Shown in pieces: positions 10,978 to 20,812 of a DNA stretch of 64,000 nucleotides. The DNA is from Caenorhabditis elegans (taxonomy: Eukaryota > Nematoda > Chromadorea > Rhabditida > Rhabditidae): the NCBI RefSeq assembly GCF_000002985.6, contig NC_003282.8, positions 15,934,001 through 15,998,000 of the forward strand. The letters run 5' to 3'. Under the pieces are notes generated by a model. That model was not told the DNA's origin. It saw nothing but the letters and a program-made list of their open reading frames with translations, and made no database searches. Each line of letters begins with the position of its first letter. Positions within the stretch are counted from its first letter, which is position 1. The position numbers and the translations under genes were made by a program.

Positions 10978-12361
10978 CATTAGAAATACTATAGGAATAT
11001 GACAAGGAAAGTGCTGGAAATTAACTCAAAGATGCATACGTTTTTGTAATTGGAGAGGTGAAAAAAAAATTACTGTTTCTAAAATATACCAAATTTCGGG
11101 TAAAAATTAGGGGGTATTTCTCGGGAAAAAAATATTGGACTAATTTGCAAAGAATCAAAATTTAGGTCCGTTTTTATAAAACTGTTATGTTTGTTACTGT
11201 ATTCTAGCAACTATGTTAATATTTGATCTACAAGTCTCAGACGTAGCAAGGTAGCAACCAAATTGAATTAAGTCGGAAATGGAATAAAAAATTGGAGAAA
11301 CAAATAGAATGCATTGAAAAATGGAAAAAAAGAAAGAACAAAAAATGCGACTACTCACAATGAGAAGAGAATGTATAAATGACTCCTCACAATCAGGCAG
11401 ACTGTTTTTTTCCAGAAAACGACTGGGACGCTGCAAATCTAGGTCAATTATTGATATTGGGTAGAGAGAGTTCAATGCATTTCTAGGAGGTTTAGAAAAA
11501 CAGACAGTGCACCTGCTCTAGGATTTCCCTAACAAAGGTCTTTTCTCTCTAAACCTCGCCTATAACACAATGTCTCATCTCATCCTGTCAAAATTTGACC
11601 TACATTTCCAGCGTTTTTAACCGAAGCCAGTTAGGCTATTGGTCATTCTTGCATTTAGCTCTCACCCTGGGCAGCTGCATTTTATTTTTCCTTCTTTTTA
11701 AATTTTTTTTTTTTTTGGTTTTTCGTTCTTTTGTTTTATCAATGACCCAGAATCTGTTTGTCTGAAAACCTTAAACTTTAAGCATTCAAAGTTCTAGTCC
11801 AATTAAAAATGTTGAACTCTCTAAAACTATAATACCTGTTTGATGCAGTTTTTATAATAAACTATTTTTGAACAAATCCCGATCGAGAAATAAACTTGAT
11901 AATTACTTAAAGTTGTACCACTAATAAAACCGAAAAATCACTTTAAAATTCGATTACCTATAACCTTAAAAAATATTCTGATCTTCTAAAAACCTCCTAA
12001 AATGTAATTTGAGAAAATGTCGCAATATTGCAAAAAAAATTTAAAATCAATTCTAAATTTTGCTATTTCGAGGTGTTATCAAATTTTAGCGCAAGCCTTA
12101 TTCGAATATTGCATTGGGATTTGCTTTCTTCTTTTTTTTTGTAAAATTCATATCGAGGATATGTAAACCAGTTTGTCAAATTTGTTGCTTTAAACCCCTT
12201 TGGATTAATTTAGGCTTACACTATTTCAGACCACTTTTTGATCGATAAAATATTAGGGGCCTCCTCAACAACCTTGTCGGTTGATATTAAACCTTTTTAG
12301 ACAAATCGATATTTTTCGAACAAACGCAGCGTTCCATGCTGTTGATTTTGCGTGTATAACT

Positions 12362-12382
12362 CTTCAATCAACTTTAGATGCA
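12362..12382 (-). ncRNA. Predicted 21U-RNA, skr-side copy
   Basis: Core on minus at 12421-12428; T at +39 preceded by TAT. Partner of 10957-10977 with a diverged body. Confidence 0.6.
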
Positions 12383-12384
12383 AT

Positions 12385-12720
12385 ACTATATAAATCTTAT
12401 CCAAATGTATAACAACCAGTTGAAACAGTCAAATTTTCTTTTTCTCGTCGCGTTCAACTTGACGGCATTTCTCATCATCTCCCTGTGGAAAACTAATCAA
12501 TACTTTTTGAACAAACGCAGCGTTCCAATCGATCGATTTCTAACATTTTTTGAGGGATAGTCTGTCTGCAGAGTCATTCTATCGTTTATATCTCATTGTG
12601 AGCAGTCGTCTACATTTTTTTCTATCTTTCTATACACATTTCAAAACTATTATCTAACGTTGTTACCCGAAATTATAACAGCTGTTAGATACAGTTCTTT
12701 TTTTTACTTTTTGAAATCAG
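12385..12720. repeat. Upstream module of skr gene, inverted copy of 10640-10965
   Basis: Partner arm of the inverted duplication described for 10640-10965. It ends about 90 bp before the skr start codon. A short open frame through this arm (12378-12560) is conserved in translation with the other arm for about 40 residues (QSNFLFLVAFNLTAFLIISL), but nearly identical DNA explains this without coding. A further fragment with GCAGCGTTCCATGC lies at about 12300-12345. Confidence 0.8.
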
Positions 12721-12806
12721 ATTTTCCTACATTTTCTTAACTTAATCATCTTTCTTTATTTTTTCAACCCATTATTTTTCCAGAAACTACTCTAAAACTA
12801 CCAACA

Positions 12807-13385
12807 ATGTCCGCTGAAGTCGCTGCCGTTGAAATCCAAGAAGCTCCAGTTGCTGCTCCAATCATGTACAAAGTTGAATCAAATGATGGAACAGTTTTCG
12901 AAATCAGTGATGAAGCAGTAAAACAATCAAATACACTCTCCAATCTAATCTCTACATGTGCTCCAGAAGATGTAGCTTCAATGGATCCAATTCCAATTAC
13001 AAATGTCACTGGAAACATCCTGAAGATGGTCATTGAATGGTGTGAGAAACACAAAGGAGAAGCACTTCCAGTTGATGATGACAGTGTTCCAAAGCATATC
13101 ACTGTTCCCGAATGGGATACCAACTTCTTGAAAATCGACAACGAAGTGCTCTTCGACTTGATTGTTGCCTGCAACTACCTTGATGTGCCTGGATTAATGA
13201 ATTATGGATGCAAGATGGTTGCCATGATGGCTATCGGAAAGTCTCCTGATGAGTTGAGAATCATCTTTGCAATTCCAACTGATGAAGAGGATGAAGCTGC
13301 TGAGAGAGCTGCAAAGGAGAAGGCTGAAGCTGAGAAGAAGGCGAATGCTGAGAAGGACGCAGCTGAACCATCGACTTCCAAATAA
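12807..13385 (+). CDS. skr-10: SKP1-related protein (SCF ubiquitin ligase adaptor)
   Basis: Single-exon gene of 192 residues. SKP1 proteins link F-box proteins to cullin in SCF ubiquitin ligases. Residues about 18-80 form the BTB/POZ-like fold (YKVESNDGTVFEISDEAVKQS, ending in VIEWCEKHKG). Residues about 90-155 form the SKP1 dimerisation/F-box binding part (EWDTNFLKIDNEVLFDLIVACNYLDVPGLMNYGCKMVA). The tail after IGKSPDELRIIF is unusual: the canonical WCE ending is replaced by an Ala/Glu/Lys-rich stretch. An acceptor TTATTTTTCCAG lies 25 nt before the ATG (likely SL1 site) and AATAAATAA follows the stop by about 35 nt. The symbol is a recollection of C. elegans skr paralogues on chromosome IV and is less sure than the family. 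Confidence 0.9.
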   Translation: MSAEVAAVEIQEAPVAAPIMYKVESNDGTVFEISDEAVKQSNTLSNLISTCAPEDVASMDPIPITNVTGNILKMVIEWCEKHKGEALPVDDDSVPKHITVPEWDTNFLKIDNEVLFDLIVACNYLDVPGLMNYGCKMVAMMAIGKSPDELRIIFAIPTDEEDEAAERAAKEKAEAEKKANAEKDAAEPSTSK

Positions 13386-13648
13386 TTTCTATGTATCAAG
13401 TGTTTTGTGTTTCTTATCAAATAAATAAGTTTGACTGTAATCTTGTTGACAAACATTACACAAAATTTTTATTAACAGTTTCAAGGTGTTGTTTTGAAGA
13501 GTTATTCCTAAAATGAAATATTCCATAGCAAGGTTCTAACACAGAATGCACTTTGACTATCTTCTTGTTGAAACATTTGGAAATTTTGAAAAAAAACATC
13601 TACTGTTTCAATATGTTGATTTTAAGAGTGAGGCTAAACAAGCAACAG

Positions 13649-13669
13649 TAAGTTTTTATTTAACCAAAA
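13649..13669 (+). ncRNA. Predicted 21U-RNA
   Basis: Core at 13603-13610; T at +39 preceded by CAG. Confidence 0.6.
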
Positions 13670-13937
13670 GCAATTACGTTTGAAAATGTCACAATTAAAC
13701 CTTATAAACTAGTGTTGAAAGGGCATTCAAAAAAAAACTCGCGTATCTAGTTACTTTAATTCAAAAAATTCAAAAATACCATGCCACTTTTGCGGAAAAG
13801 TTTGCAATTTTGTGCGATGCTCAAAAATGTATTCACATATATCAATTTTTATGTTGGAACGTTTACTACCTAGCAACAAGAACTCCAGTAAGCTTCCTAG
13901 TCCTGGTTTTCTACTTTCTTGTTTTTTAAAACAGAAA

Positions 13938-14284
13938 ATGCCACCCTTGCTCCTCTTCTTGGCAATTGTTGCTTGTTTCTCAAAATGCGAAGCCATTGAG
14001 AAAATGTTCATCGTCTGGGGTGCTCCAACAATATTCTCTACTCCAATAAAAATTGAAGGTAGTTTCAAGTATCATTGTATGGATGAGTGTTTGAAGGATG
14101 CAAATTGTTTGGTGAGTAAAACTTGAGAATTAGTTTAGAAAACTTTATGGTTTCATGTGGTTTCTGAAACCGAGGATGGCTGCAATTTATATCGAAAAGG
14201 AAGGATTTACGTTATAAGCAGGTTGAATGCGAAGTGGGGAGAGCGAATTGCAATTAGTTTATTTCCATATTACAAGTTCTCCAG
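13938..14284 (+). CDS. PAN/CW-domain secreted protein, partial or decaying
   Basis: Exon 1 (13938-14111) encodes a signal peptide (MPPLLLFLAIVACFSKCEA) followed by the start of a nematode PAN-3/CW domain (MFIVWGAPTIFSTP...CMDECLKDANCL). The next stretch, 14139-14284, continues the domain in the matching frame (VSETEDGCNLYRKGRIYVISRLNAKWGERIAISLF) and ends at a GTGAAA donor. The gap between them has GTGAGT and TTTAG but is only 27 nt, below the usual worm intron minimum. I found no clear C-terminal exons; 14888-14982 is a possible but weak continuation. CW proteins are secreted, often with a C-type lectin domain, which is not seen here. It may be a truncated gene or pseudogene. Confidence 0.6.
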
Positions 14285-15724
14285 GTGAAAGTTCAATTTT
14301 TTCGGGTTTTGCGGTTAGCAGCCAACATCAGTATGAGAAGCGAAACCAGGCAGATGTCGGGCGCAGTTCAGTAACGTTGTTTGATGATTGTATGAGTTCG
14401 AGCAGAAAAAGTGAACATCCTGAAACATTAGATCACTTACTTTATCCATCAGTGCATTCCTGGCTCCAAATTTGTTGCGATATTCGAGAAAACCCCATCA
14501 TTTATTATTATCGAGCTATTATTATCGAGAAATGAATCAATTTGACATTTTTCAAAGAATTGCGTAAAACAATGTGGAACAAATAGATGACATCACGCTA
14601 GTAAATTTAAAAAAAAAGTAATCTTACTTATGGTTTGTCTGAAACGGGCAAAAATTATTTGTTTCAATTTTGTAGCAATTGTGGGAAATTAACCGATAAT
14701 GTTTCATAATGCTTACATAAATTAACATTGTTTTCTAACAACAATCCACCGATTGAACACAGGTGCGAATTCTCTTCTTCACCACATTTTTTTAGAATTT
14801 TCAAAATATTTAAAGTTATTCGAATTTATTTGTGTGATATGTTCATTATAATACTATTTTTAGTTTTATGCCTAAAAAACAGAAAAATGTCACCATTTTG
14901 TACTCGATCGGAATTTGTACTTGATCTCAATAAAGATGCAACAAATTACGTCACTTTTCAAATTTATACAAAATTTATGTAATAAAAAATTTCCACCGTT
15001 TCCGCTGGTTTTTGAATTTATACGACGTTTCTACTTTTTTAAGGTATGTATTTCGCGTTTCCGTCTGGCCCTCTGACAACTGTGTGTAAGGGAGCAGCGG
15101 ACAGTATCAGGGGTTGGTGATGAAACACCTACCGAATGCCTGGTACGGTAAGCTGACCAACCTCCACTAACCGATAATGTTTCATAATGTTTACATAAAT
15201 TAACATAATTTCATAACTACAATTGGTCAAAGATATTGTAAGGATGAACGCAACGAATTACATAGTTTTTTTTTTCAATTTTCCAGTTCCCAACAGTTTC
15301 ATAAATTAAACATTTTAAAATTTAAACCTCAATTAACTCCTACAAAAACTTTTTAGAAATTGGAAAACGAGTTGTCAGATCATAATTAAATAATAAAAAA
15401 CAAGTTTTTAAAAGTAGACTATCTGAAACAGTAATTCAATAAATTTTTGGACAGTTTTAAACTTTCACTGTTTCGCCTATAACACAAATTCAAGGTTATT
15501 ATCAATGGTCACTCTTCTGGCAAAATCAGCAAATGATACACCCACACATGCTTGCACCTAATTATGATTTTATCAGTTTGTGATTTCGATTTCTGAACTT
15601 TTTGCAAAAGTGTCTAGAATCATCTGTACACTAATACATGGCCAGACATCTGCCCGGTTTCGAGTCGTTCCTTGCAGTGCAATAGTATCAAAATCAAATA
15701 TTTATTTTATTAACAAAAAATAAG
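14285..15724. other. Intergenic with short repeats
   Basis: Contains a CCAACATCAG...CAGATGTCGGGCGC remnant at about 14322-14365 and a repeated block at about 14690-14740 and 15170-15220 (shared AACCGATAATGTTTCATAAT and TACATAAATTAACAT). A 21U-type core is at 15424-15431 on the minus strand. A GC-richer block at 15060-15165 is not recognised. Confidence 0.55.
15365..15385 (-). ncRNA. Predicted 21U-RNA
   Basis: Core on minus at 15424-15431; T at +39 preceded by TAA. Confidence 0.6.
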
Positions 15725-16861
15725 TTACCACGACTCTAACAAAAATTCTTCACACGCTTGACGGTCCTTCACAGTGCACACTTGCCCATCTTCGTGAGCA
15801 CTGAGCCATGTTCCGTTAGAACTGAGAAACGACCAGGTCCCGTTGCCATTTTCGAATGGGCTCCACAGTTCCGTTGGCTCAGGAATGTATACTAGAGTCA
15901 GCTGGTTGCTCCCCAGGCAAGCTCTGCAATGTTTTTTAGGCTCACTTCTAGATGCTAGAAAGTTTTTTCTTTTCAATTTTCAAATTCTATACGTTGGAAG
16001 TTTAAGTACTGTACTGTAGTACTGTATAGTCGCTTCTGTAGTACTGTATAGTCGCAAGGCAAAAATTGGCACCACAACCAATATCAGGCCGCCGACATCT
16101 TACGAGTTCCGCGCTCCACTATATTTTCCTCGCAGAGGGCGGGACAGCTCGCCAAGCCCGCTGAACGTAGTGGCGCGCGGAACCCGTCAAATGTCGGCGG
16201 CCTGATATTGATTGGGGCGCCAATTTTTGCCTTTTCTCCGTGGGCCTATATAAGTGTACACGCAACAGTTTTAAATTTCTCGCAAGTTTCATATATTTAA
16301 CCGAAATGGGACACTCTGACACCACATGTCTTTACAGAGCCTACACGTACCTTAGATATTTGCCCCGTGGATCAACTGCCCTGAAAACCACTTTCTCGTT
16401 CCAGTCCTCAATAATCCAATTTTCACATGTCCCCGCTTCGCCCGACTTCATGTCAACCTAGAATTATTCTCTATCAGCACAGTTTTTTTTTACTTTTTTG
16501 AAACCTTCAATCCTTCGTCATACCAATGAAGATATGTTCCATGACACGAACGTATCCTCCGTTTTCCGGCGGCACCTTCTGCGAACTGCCGCATGGTTTC
16601 TGGGACTCGGGCTTTTCGAATGTAGTCCGGGTGCTGTAATCCTAGCTGTTGTAATTGTAGAAAAGCCCGGTCTTGTTGTGCAATGTTAGGTGATCTCATC
16701 GTGTTGACTAGTTGAACAAAGTTCCGATAGTCAGTGTCGACGGTTATTTGAAAGTTGTGCTGAAAATATTTTTTATAACAATTTAATTATTTAAAAAAAG
16801 AGCCTACCAGTCGATCATGTGTATCGCCAACTGTTAAATTGTAATAACTTTCTTCTTGCAT
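15725..16861 (-). CDS. Fascin-like beta-trefoil protein, 204 residues
   Basis: Exons 16861-16808, 16759-16505, 16457-16351, 15923-15725; all joins are in frame, and the exon 2 donor is the weak GTTTCA. Three trefoil-like repeats are visible after an N-terminal helical part: RSCHGTYLHWYDEG (about residue 90), ENWIIEDWNEKVVFRAVDPRGKYLRA (about 115-140), and WSFLSSNGTWLSAHEDGQV (about 165-185), ending EEFLLESW. These resemble fascin/actin-crosslinking beta-trefoil units, which bind actin or other ligands. No signal peptide or membrane segment is seen. Function is inferred from fold resemblance only. AATAAA lies just past the stop. Intron 3 contains the palindromic MITE core at 16067-16252. Confidence 0.75.
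16067..16252. mobile_element. Palindromic MITE core in beta-trefoil gene intron 3
   Basis: Near palindrome with CAACCAATATCAGGCCGCCG and its inverse CGGCGGCCTGATATTGATTG at the arms, followed by TTTTGCCTTTTCTCCGTG. It is the same family as 17232-17589, without the outer CACTCAAAA ends. Confidence 0.75.
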
Positions 16862-17173
16862 TCCCAAATGAAAATATTCAATCTGAAAAACATGGGGAAC
16901 GTTAACAGTTTTATTTCCAGTCAAATCTGGAAAATGATTTTTTTTTCTCAAAAAAATTCCTGTTACAGAAAAATTTTTTTTTTTTCATGGTTGTCTTCTA
17001 AGCAGTTAATAGTTACAGTTAAAAAATTAGAGAAATTAGAAGCAGAGAAATTATATTGTGCAAAAACTCTGTGCTTGTTTAAAAGAAATAATGAGCAAGA
17101 AAAGGTAAACAATGGAAAATAATATGACTGTTTCATCTTATGTTAGTAAGTACAAACTTAAGTGGCTGTTTAC

Positions 17174-17194
17174 TGTTCAGCTTTTTCCACTTAG
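17174..17194 (+). ncRNA. Predicted 21U-RNA
   Basis: Core at 17128-17135; T at +39 preceded by TAC. Confidence 0.6.
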
Positions 17195-17231
17195 AAATGT
17201 TTTTTTGGTCAAACGCAAATAGATCAGACTA

Positions 17232-17589
17232 CACTCAAAATAAAAAAAAACTGCGTGGGCGTGTACTGCAGAAAACCTAATATTTAGGTCCCGCCTTTTT
17301 CTCGTCCACTCACGGAGAAAAGGCAAAAATTTTGACCCCAACCAATTTCAGGTCGCCGACATCTCACGGGTTCCGCGCGTCGCTGCGTTTAGCTCGCTGT
17401 GGGCGTGGCGAGCTGTCTCCGCCTGCTGCGAGTCAAACATAGCGGCGCGCGGAACCCGTGATATGTCGGCGGCCTAATATTGGTTGGGGTCAAAATTTTT
17501 GCATTTTCTCCGTTAGTGGACGAGAAAAAGGCGGGGCCTAAATATTACGTTTTCTGCAGTACACGCCCACGCAGTTTTTTTTTTGAGTG
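17232..17589. mobile_element. Full-length palindromic MITE, 358 bp, TA target duplication
   Basis: The best copy in the window. Its ends CACTCAAAATAAAAAAAAAC and TTTTTTTTTGAGTG are flanked by TA on both sides (17230-17231, 17590-17591). Almost the whole length is one palindrome, including TGGGCGTGTACTGCAGAAAA, CTCGTCCACTCACGGAGAAA, GACCCCAACCAATTTCAG and CACGGGTTCCGCGCG with their inverses. It has no coding capacity. It sits about 350 bp upstream of the phosphatase start codon. Confidence 0.9.
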
Positions 17590-17721
17590 TAAATTCCTAC
17601 AAATGATTATGTGAAAAATTTGAGTTTTTTTACAAAAAAATTGCAAGAAATTTGAAATTTTTAAGACAAAATCTTCTGTTTCACCTTTATTTTTTAATGT
17701 TTCTAGTGATGCAAATCTTAT

Positions 17722-17742
17722 TATTTGATTTGCATTTTTTTT
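17722..17742 (+). ncRNA. Predicted 21U-RNA
   Basis: Core at 17676-17683; T at +39 preceded by TAT. Confidence 0.6.
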
Positions 17743-17941
17743 TGCAAAAAATTAACTTTCCCCATTTTTCCCCATCAATCAAACGAATTATCATCAAATC
17801 TACAGTTCTTATCATTTTTTTATTGCTAATCAGTCATAACTCAAGAAGAATGACATCGGAAACGACGCGAATCGGAACAGATTAAAAACTATAAAACCAA
17901 AGAATTTCAGATGGAAAACTCATCATTTTCCCAGAAAAACG

Positions 17942-20812
17942 ATGAGAAAACTGCTAGTTTCGTTGGTTTTATTGATTTTCTCTGAAAATGTGACAGCGAA
18001 TCGGGTGGAGCAGGTTCATCTCAGTTTGAGCGGGAAAATGGATGAAATGGTTGTGACGTGGCTAACGCAGGGACCTCGTGGGTTTTTTTTTGTTTTTTCA
18101 TATTGATTTTTCAATAATGGGTTTCTAAGCATCCAGTGAAATTTTCTACAAATTTTTTTTCTAAATTATGAAAATTTTTTTACTGTTTCGAAAACTCTAT
18201 TTTAAGTGTGTATGTTTTTCAAAATTTGTTAATGACGTTTTTTCCTCTGAATAATTCACATATTATTTGTTGTATTATTTTGCCACATTTGAAGAAAACC
18301 AACTTTTTTAAAACAATTTTCAAATTTTTTACTGTTTCAGTTTTTTTTTTTCAATGTAAAATGCCATTATAGGCGTGTTATTAAAAAAAAATTTCCTTAA
18401 ATAAACAGAATATTATAATTAAAATTTTTACACTGCTTCATCTAGTTCTCAAAAACTTTCCCGTTTTCTACATTTCAATTCCACAATGAATTCCACAAAT
18501 ATTCTGGAATTTTCAGTACCAAATGTGACGCCATATGTGATGTACGGATTATCTAAGGATGCTCTTCGATGGACCGCCAAGGCCACCACTACGTCATGGA
18601 AAGACCAGGGATCTCATGGATACGTCAGATATACCCATAGGGCGACTATGACGAAGATGGTCCCAGGTGACACTTATTGTGAGTAATTATAAGATATTAA
18701 ATTATAAAAATGTATATAAGTTATAAATAAAGCGTGAAACAGTAAAATTTTATTTTTTTTCACAAATAATTTCTGTTTCACATTTTCGATATAAAAACTA
18801 GCAACATTTAGTTAAGTAGTTAACTACAACTGAATGCCAAAAACACACAATTTTTAAAAAAGTATGTGTAATTTCCATTTTTTTTTTCAATTTTTTCCAG
18901 ATTTTTTCAATTTTTTCCAGATTTTTTCGGAAGTTTCTCAATATTTTCCGAAGTTTTCAGAACATTCTGGAGTGTTTTCTTTTTGAGTATCTATTTTATT
19001 GCCACAGTATTCCTACAGTGTTCCTACAGTACTTCTACAATACTTCAACCATCCCTACAGTACCCTTACAGTGCTGCTAGACTAGACAAGAGACGTGTGA
19101 AACCCCGATTTATGTCGGCTGCTAATAATAATATCGAAATTAAAAATTTCCAGACTACAAAGTCGGCAGTTCCCAAGACATGTCAGACGTCTATCACTTC
19201 CATCAACCTGACCCAACTCAACCGCTTCGTGCTGCAATATTTGGAGATTTGAGTGTCTACAAAGGCGCTCCATCGATAAAACAACTAACTGATGCCACGC
19301 ACGATAACCATTTCGATGTGATTATTCATATTGGAGATATCGCGTATGATCTACACGATGACGAGGGAAATCGAGGAGATGACTATATGAATGCAGTTCA
19401 GCCATTTGCTGCGTATGTTCCTTATATGGTAGGTGAGCAGTGAGCGGCCGACAAAAATCTGATGGGCGTTTGAAGAATCAATTTTTTGAAAAGTAAGACA
19501 GTCTCTAACAAATCTGAGAAACTGCAAAAAAATGTTTCAAAACTTCACTGTTTTAAATAATCGATAAATACAGTAAACATGTTTTCAATTTAGTTTAAAT
19601 CTTTTAAAAATTATACCGTTTTACAAATGTTAAAAATTTTTGTTTGCCTAGATGCATCTTTACAAAAAATAGAAAAAAAAAATACTGTTTCACAAAAATA
19701 ACATATAATGTTGCACACTTTCAATACAATCTACTTGCAATTTCAAATTAATATAAATGAATTCTGAATTTCAACAGTAGCTCATGAAAACCACCAAAAA
19801 ACACATAGCGCGAAATTTCCTCAAATAGGAACCGAACCCTGGTCTTCTGATTGGAAGTCTGAGCATTTACCGCCTGCGCCACTAGGCTAGCTGGCACAGT
19901 GCAACCAGTGGCTCAGTGGATAACGAGTCCGGCTTCCAAACTCAACACGATGGTTCGATACCGCGACGTACAACATTTTCCAGTGTCTTTCAGGTTTTCG
20001 CCGGTAACCACGAGTCTGACAGTCACTTCAATCAAATAATCAATCGCTTCACAATGCCTAAAAACGGAGTATACGATAATAATCTATTCTGGAGTTTTGA
20101 CTACGGGCTCACCCATTTCATAGGTCTGAACTCTGAGTATTACGCCGAGATTCATACAAAAGAAGCTCAAGCTCAATACAAATGGCTTCAGGCTGATTTG
20201 GCAAAGAACAAGGCTCAATGGACTATTGTGATGTTCCATAGACCATGGTATTGCTCTACAAAGGATAAAGGAGGATGTAATGATTATTTGGATATGTTAT
20301 CTAGAAAAGGAAACAGTGAATTGCCGGGATTGGAAAAATTATTGTTTGACCATAAAGTTGATATGGTGTTATATGGGCATAAGCACACTTACGAGAGGAT
20401 GTGGCCAATTTACGATGGAACTGGGTACAAGTCATCGGATTCTGGACATATTCGGAATGCAAAGGCACCAGTTTATATACTAACTGGATCTGCGGTTAGT
20501 TTGTTAAAATAATTTTTTTTTGAGGATTCAACTAATTTTAGACATCAAAAAATTAAAACATATAACAGTGAATAAATATAAAAATTCATTGAAACAGTAA
20601 ACTTTCAAAAAAAATTTTAAAAAAATTTTCAGGGCTGCCACACACATGAAGGACCCTCCGACGCACCCCAATCATTTTCTGCAACTCGACTTGGACAATA
20701 TGGATATACCCGTCTCAAAGTCTACAATACGACTCATTTGAGCACGTATTTTGTGGATACAAGTGATAAAGTTGGAAATTTCATGGATAAATTTTATTTG
20801 GAAAAAGATTAA
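17942..20812 (+). CDS. Purple acid phosphatase (metallophosphoesterase), secreted
   Basis: Exons 17942-18077, 18517-18678, 19154-19428, 19994-20494, 20633-20812 join in frame to 417 residues. The start gives a signal peptide (MRKLLVSLVLLIFSENVTA). Residues about 22-130 form the Fn3-like N-terminal domain (VEQVHLSLSGKMDEMVVTWLTQG...YYYKVGSS). The dimetal catalytic domain follows with motifs in order: FGDLS (metal Asp), GDIAYDLH, GNHES, MFHRPWYCS, and YGHKHTYER (GHxH). The family hydrolyses phosphomonoesters at acid pH in lysosomal or extracellular space with an Fe-containing centre. The usual DxG motif reads DLS. Poly(A) signal AATAAA follows the stop by 10 nt. Introns 1-4 hold predicted 21U-RNA loci, and intron 3 holds two tRNA-derived sequences. 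Confidence 0.92.
18379..18399 (+). ncRNA. Predicted 21U-RNA in phosphatase intron 1
   Basis: Core at 18332-18339; T at +40 preceded by TGT. Confidence 0.5.
18676..18696 (-). ncRNA. Predicted 21U-RNA at phosphatase exon 2 edge
   Basis: Core on minus at 18735-18742; T at +39 preceded by TAA. Its last three bases overlap exon 2 in antisense. Confidence 0.55.
18820..18840 (+). ncRNA. Predicted 21U-RNA in phosphatase intron 2
   Basis: Core at 18773-18780; T at +40 preceded by TAG. Confidence 0.5.
18985..19078. repeat. CTACAGTA-type short tandem repeat
   Basis: Irregular repeats of CCTACAGTAYT in phosphatase intron 2. A similar block is at 38655-38712. Confidence 0.6.
19730..19750 (+). ncRNA. 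Predicted 21U-RNA in phosphatase intron 3
   Basis: Core at 19685-19692; T at +38 preceded by CAA. Confidence 0.55.
19817..19896 (-). repeat. tRNA-derived sequence or tRNA pseudogene, minus strand
   Basis: Read on the minus strand, an A box (TAGTGGCGCAGGCGG), a loop CTTCCAA suggesting anticodon TCC, and a B box (GGTTCGGTTCC) appear at tRNA spacing. Stems pair poorly, so it is a decayed or SINE-like copy. It lies head to head with the copy at 19900-19974 inside phosphatase intron 3. Confidence 0.6.
19900..19974 (+). repeat. tRNA-derived sequence or tRNA pseudogene, plus strand
   Basis: A box GTGGCTCAGTGG, loop CTTCCAA (anticodon TCC) and B box GGTTCGATACC at tRNA spacing. The D arm (GCTC/GAGT) can pair but the acceptor and T stems do not, so it is not a working tRNA gene. 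It ends about 20 nt before the exon 4 acceptor of the phosphatase gene. Confidence 0.6.
20532..20552 (-). ncRNA. Predicted 21U-RNA in phosphatase intron 4
   Basis: Core on minus at 20590-20597; T at +38 preceded by TAA. Confidence 0.5.

Noticed and set aside
12378-12560. Small hydrophobic peptide conserved between the two inverted arms
   Set aside because: The DNA arms are nearly identical throughout, so conservation of the translated frame is not evidence for coding, and the other arm lacks a matching ATG.
19900-19974. Functional tRNA-Gly(TCC) gene
   Set aside because: The A and B boxes are present but the acceptor and T stems do not pair, so it is listed only as a tRNA-derived sequence.
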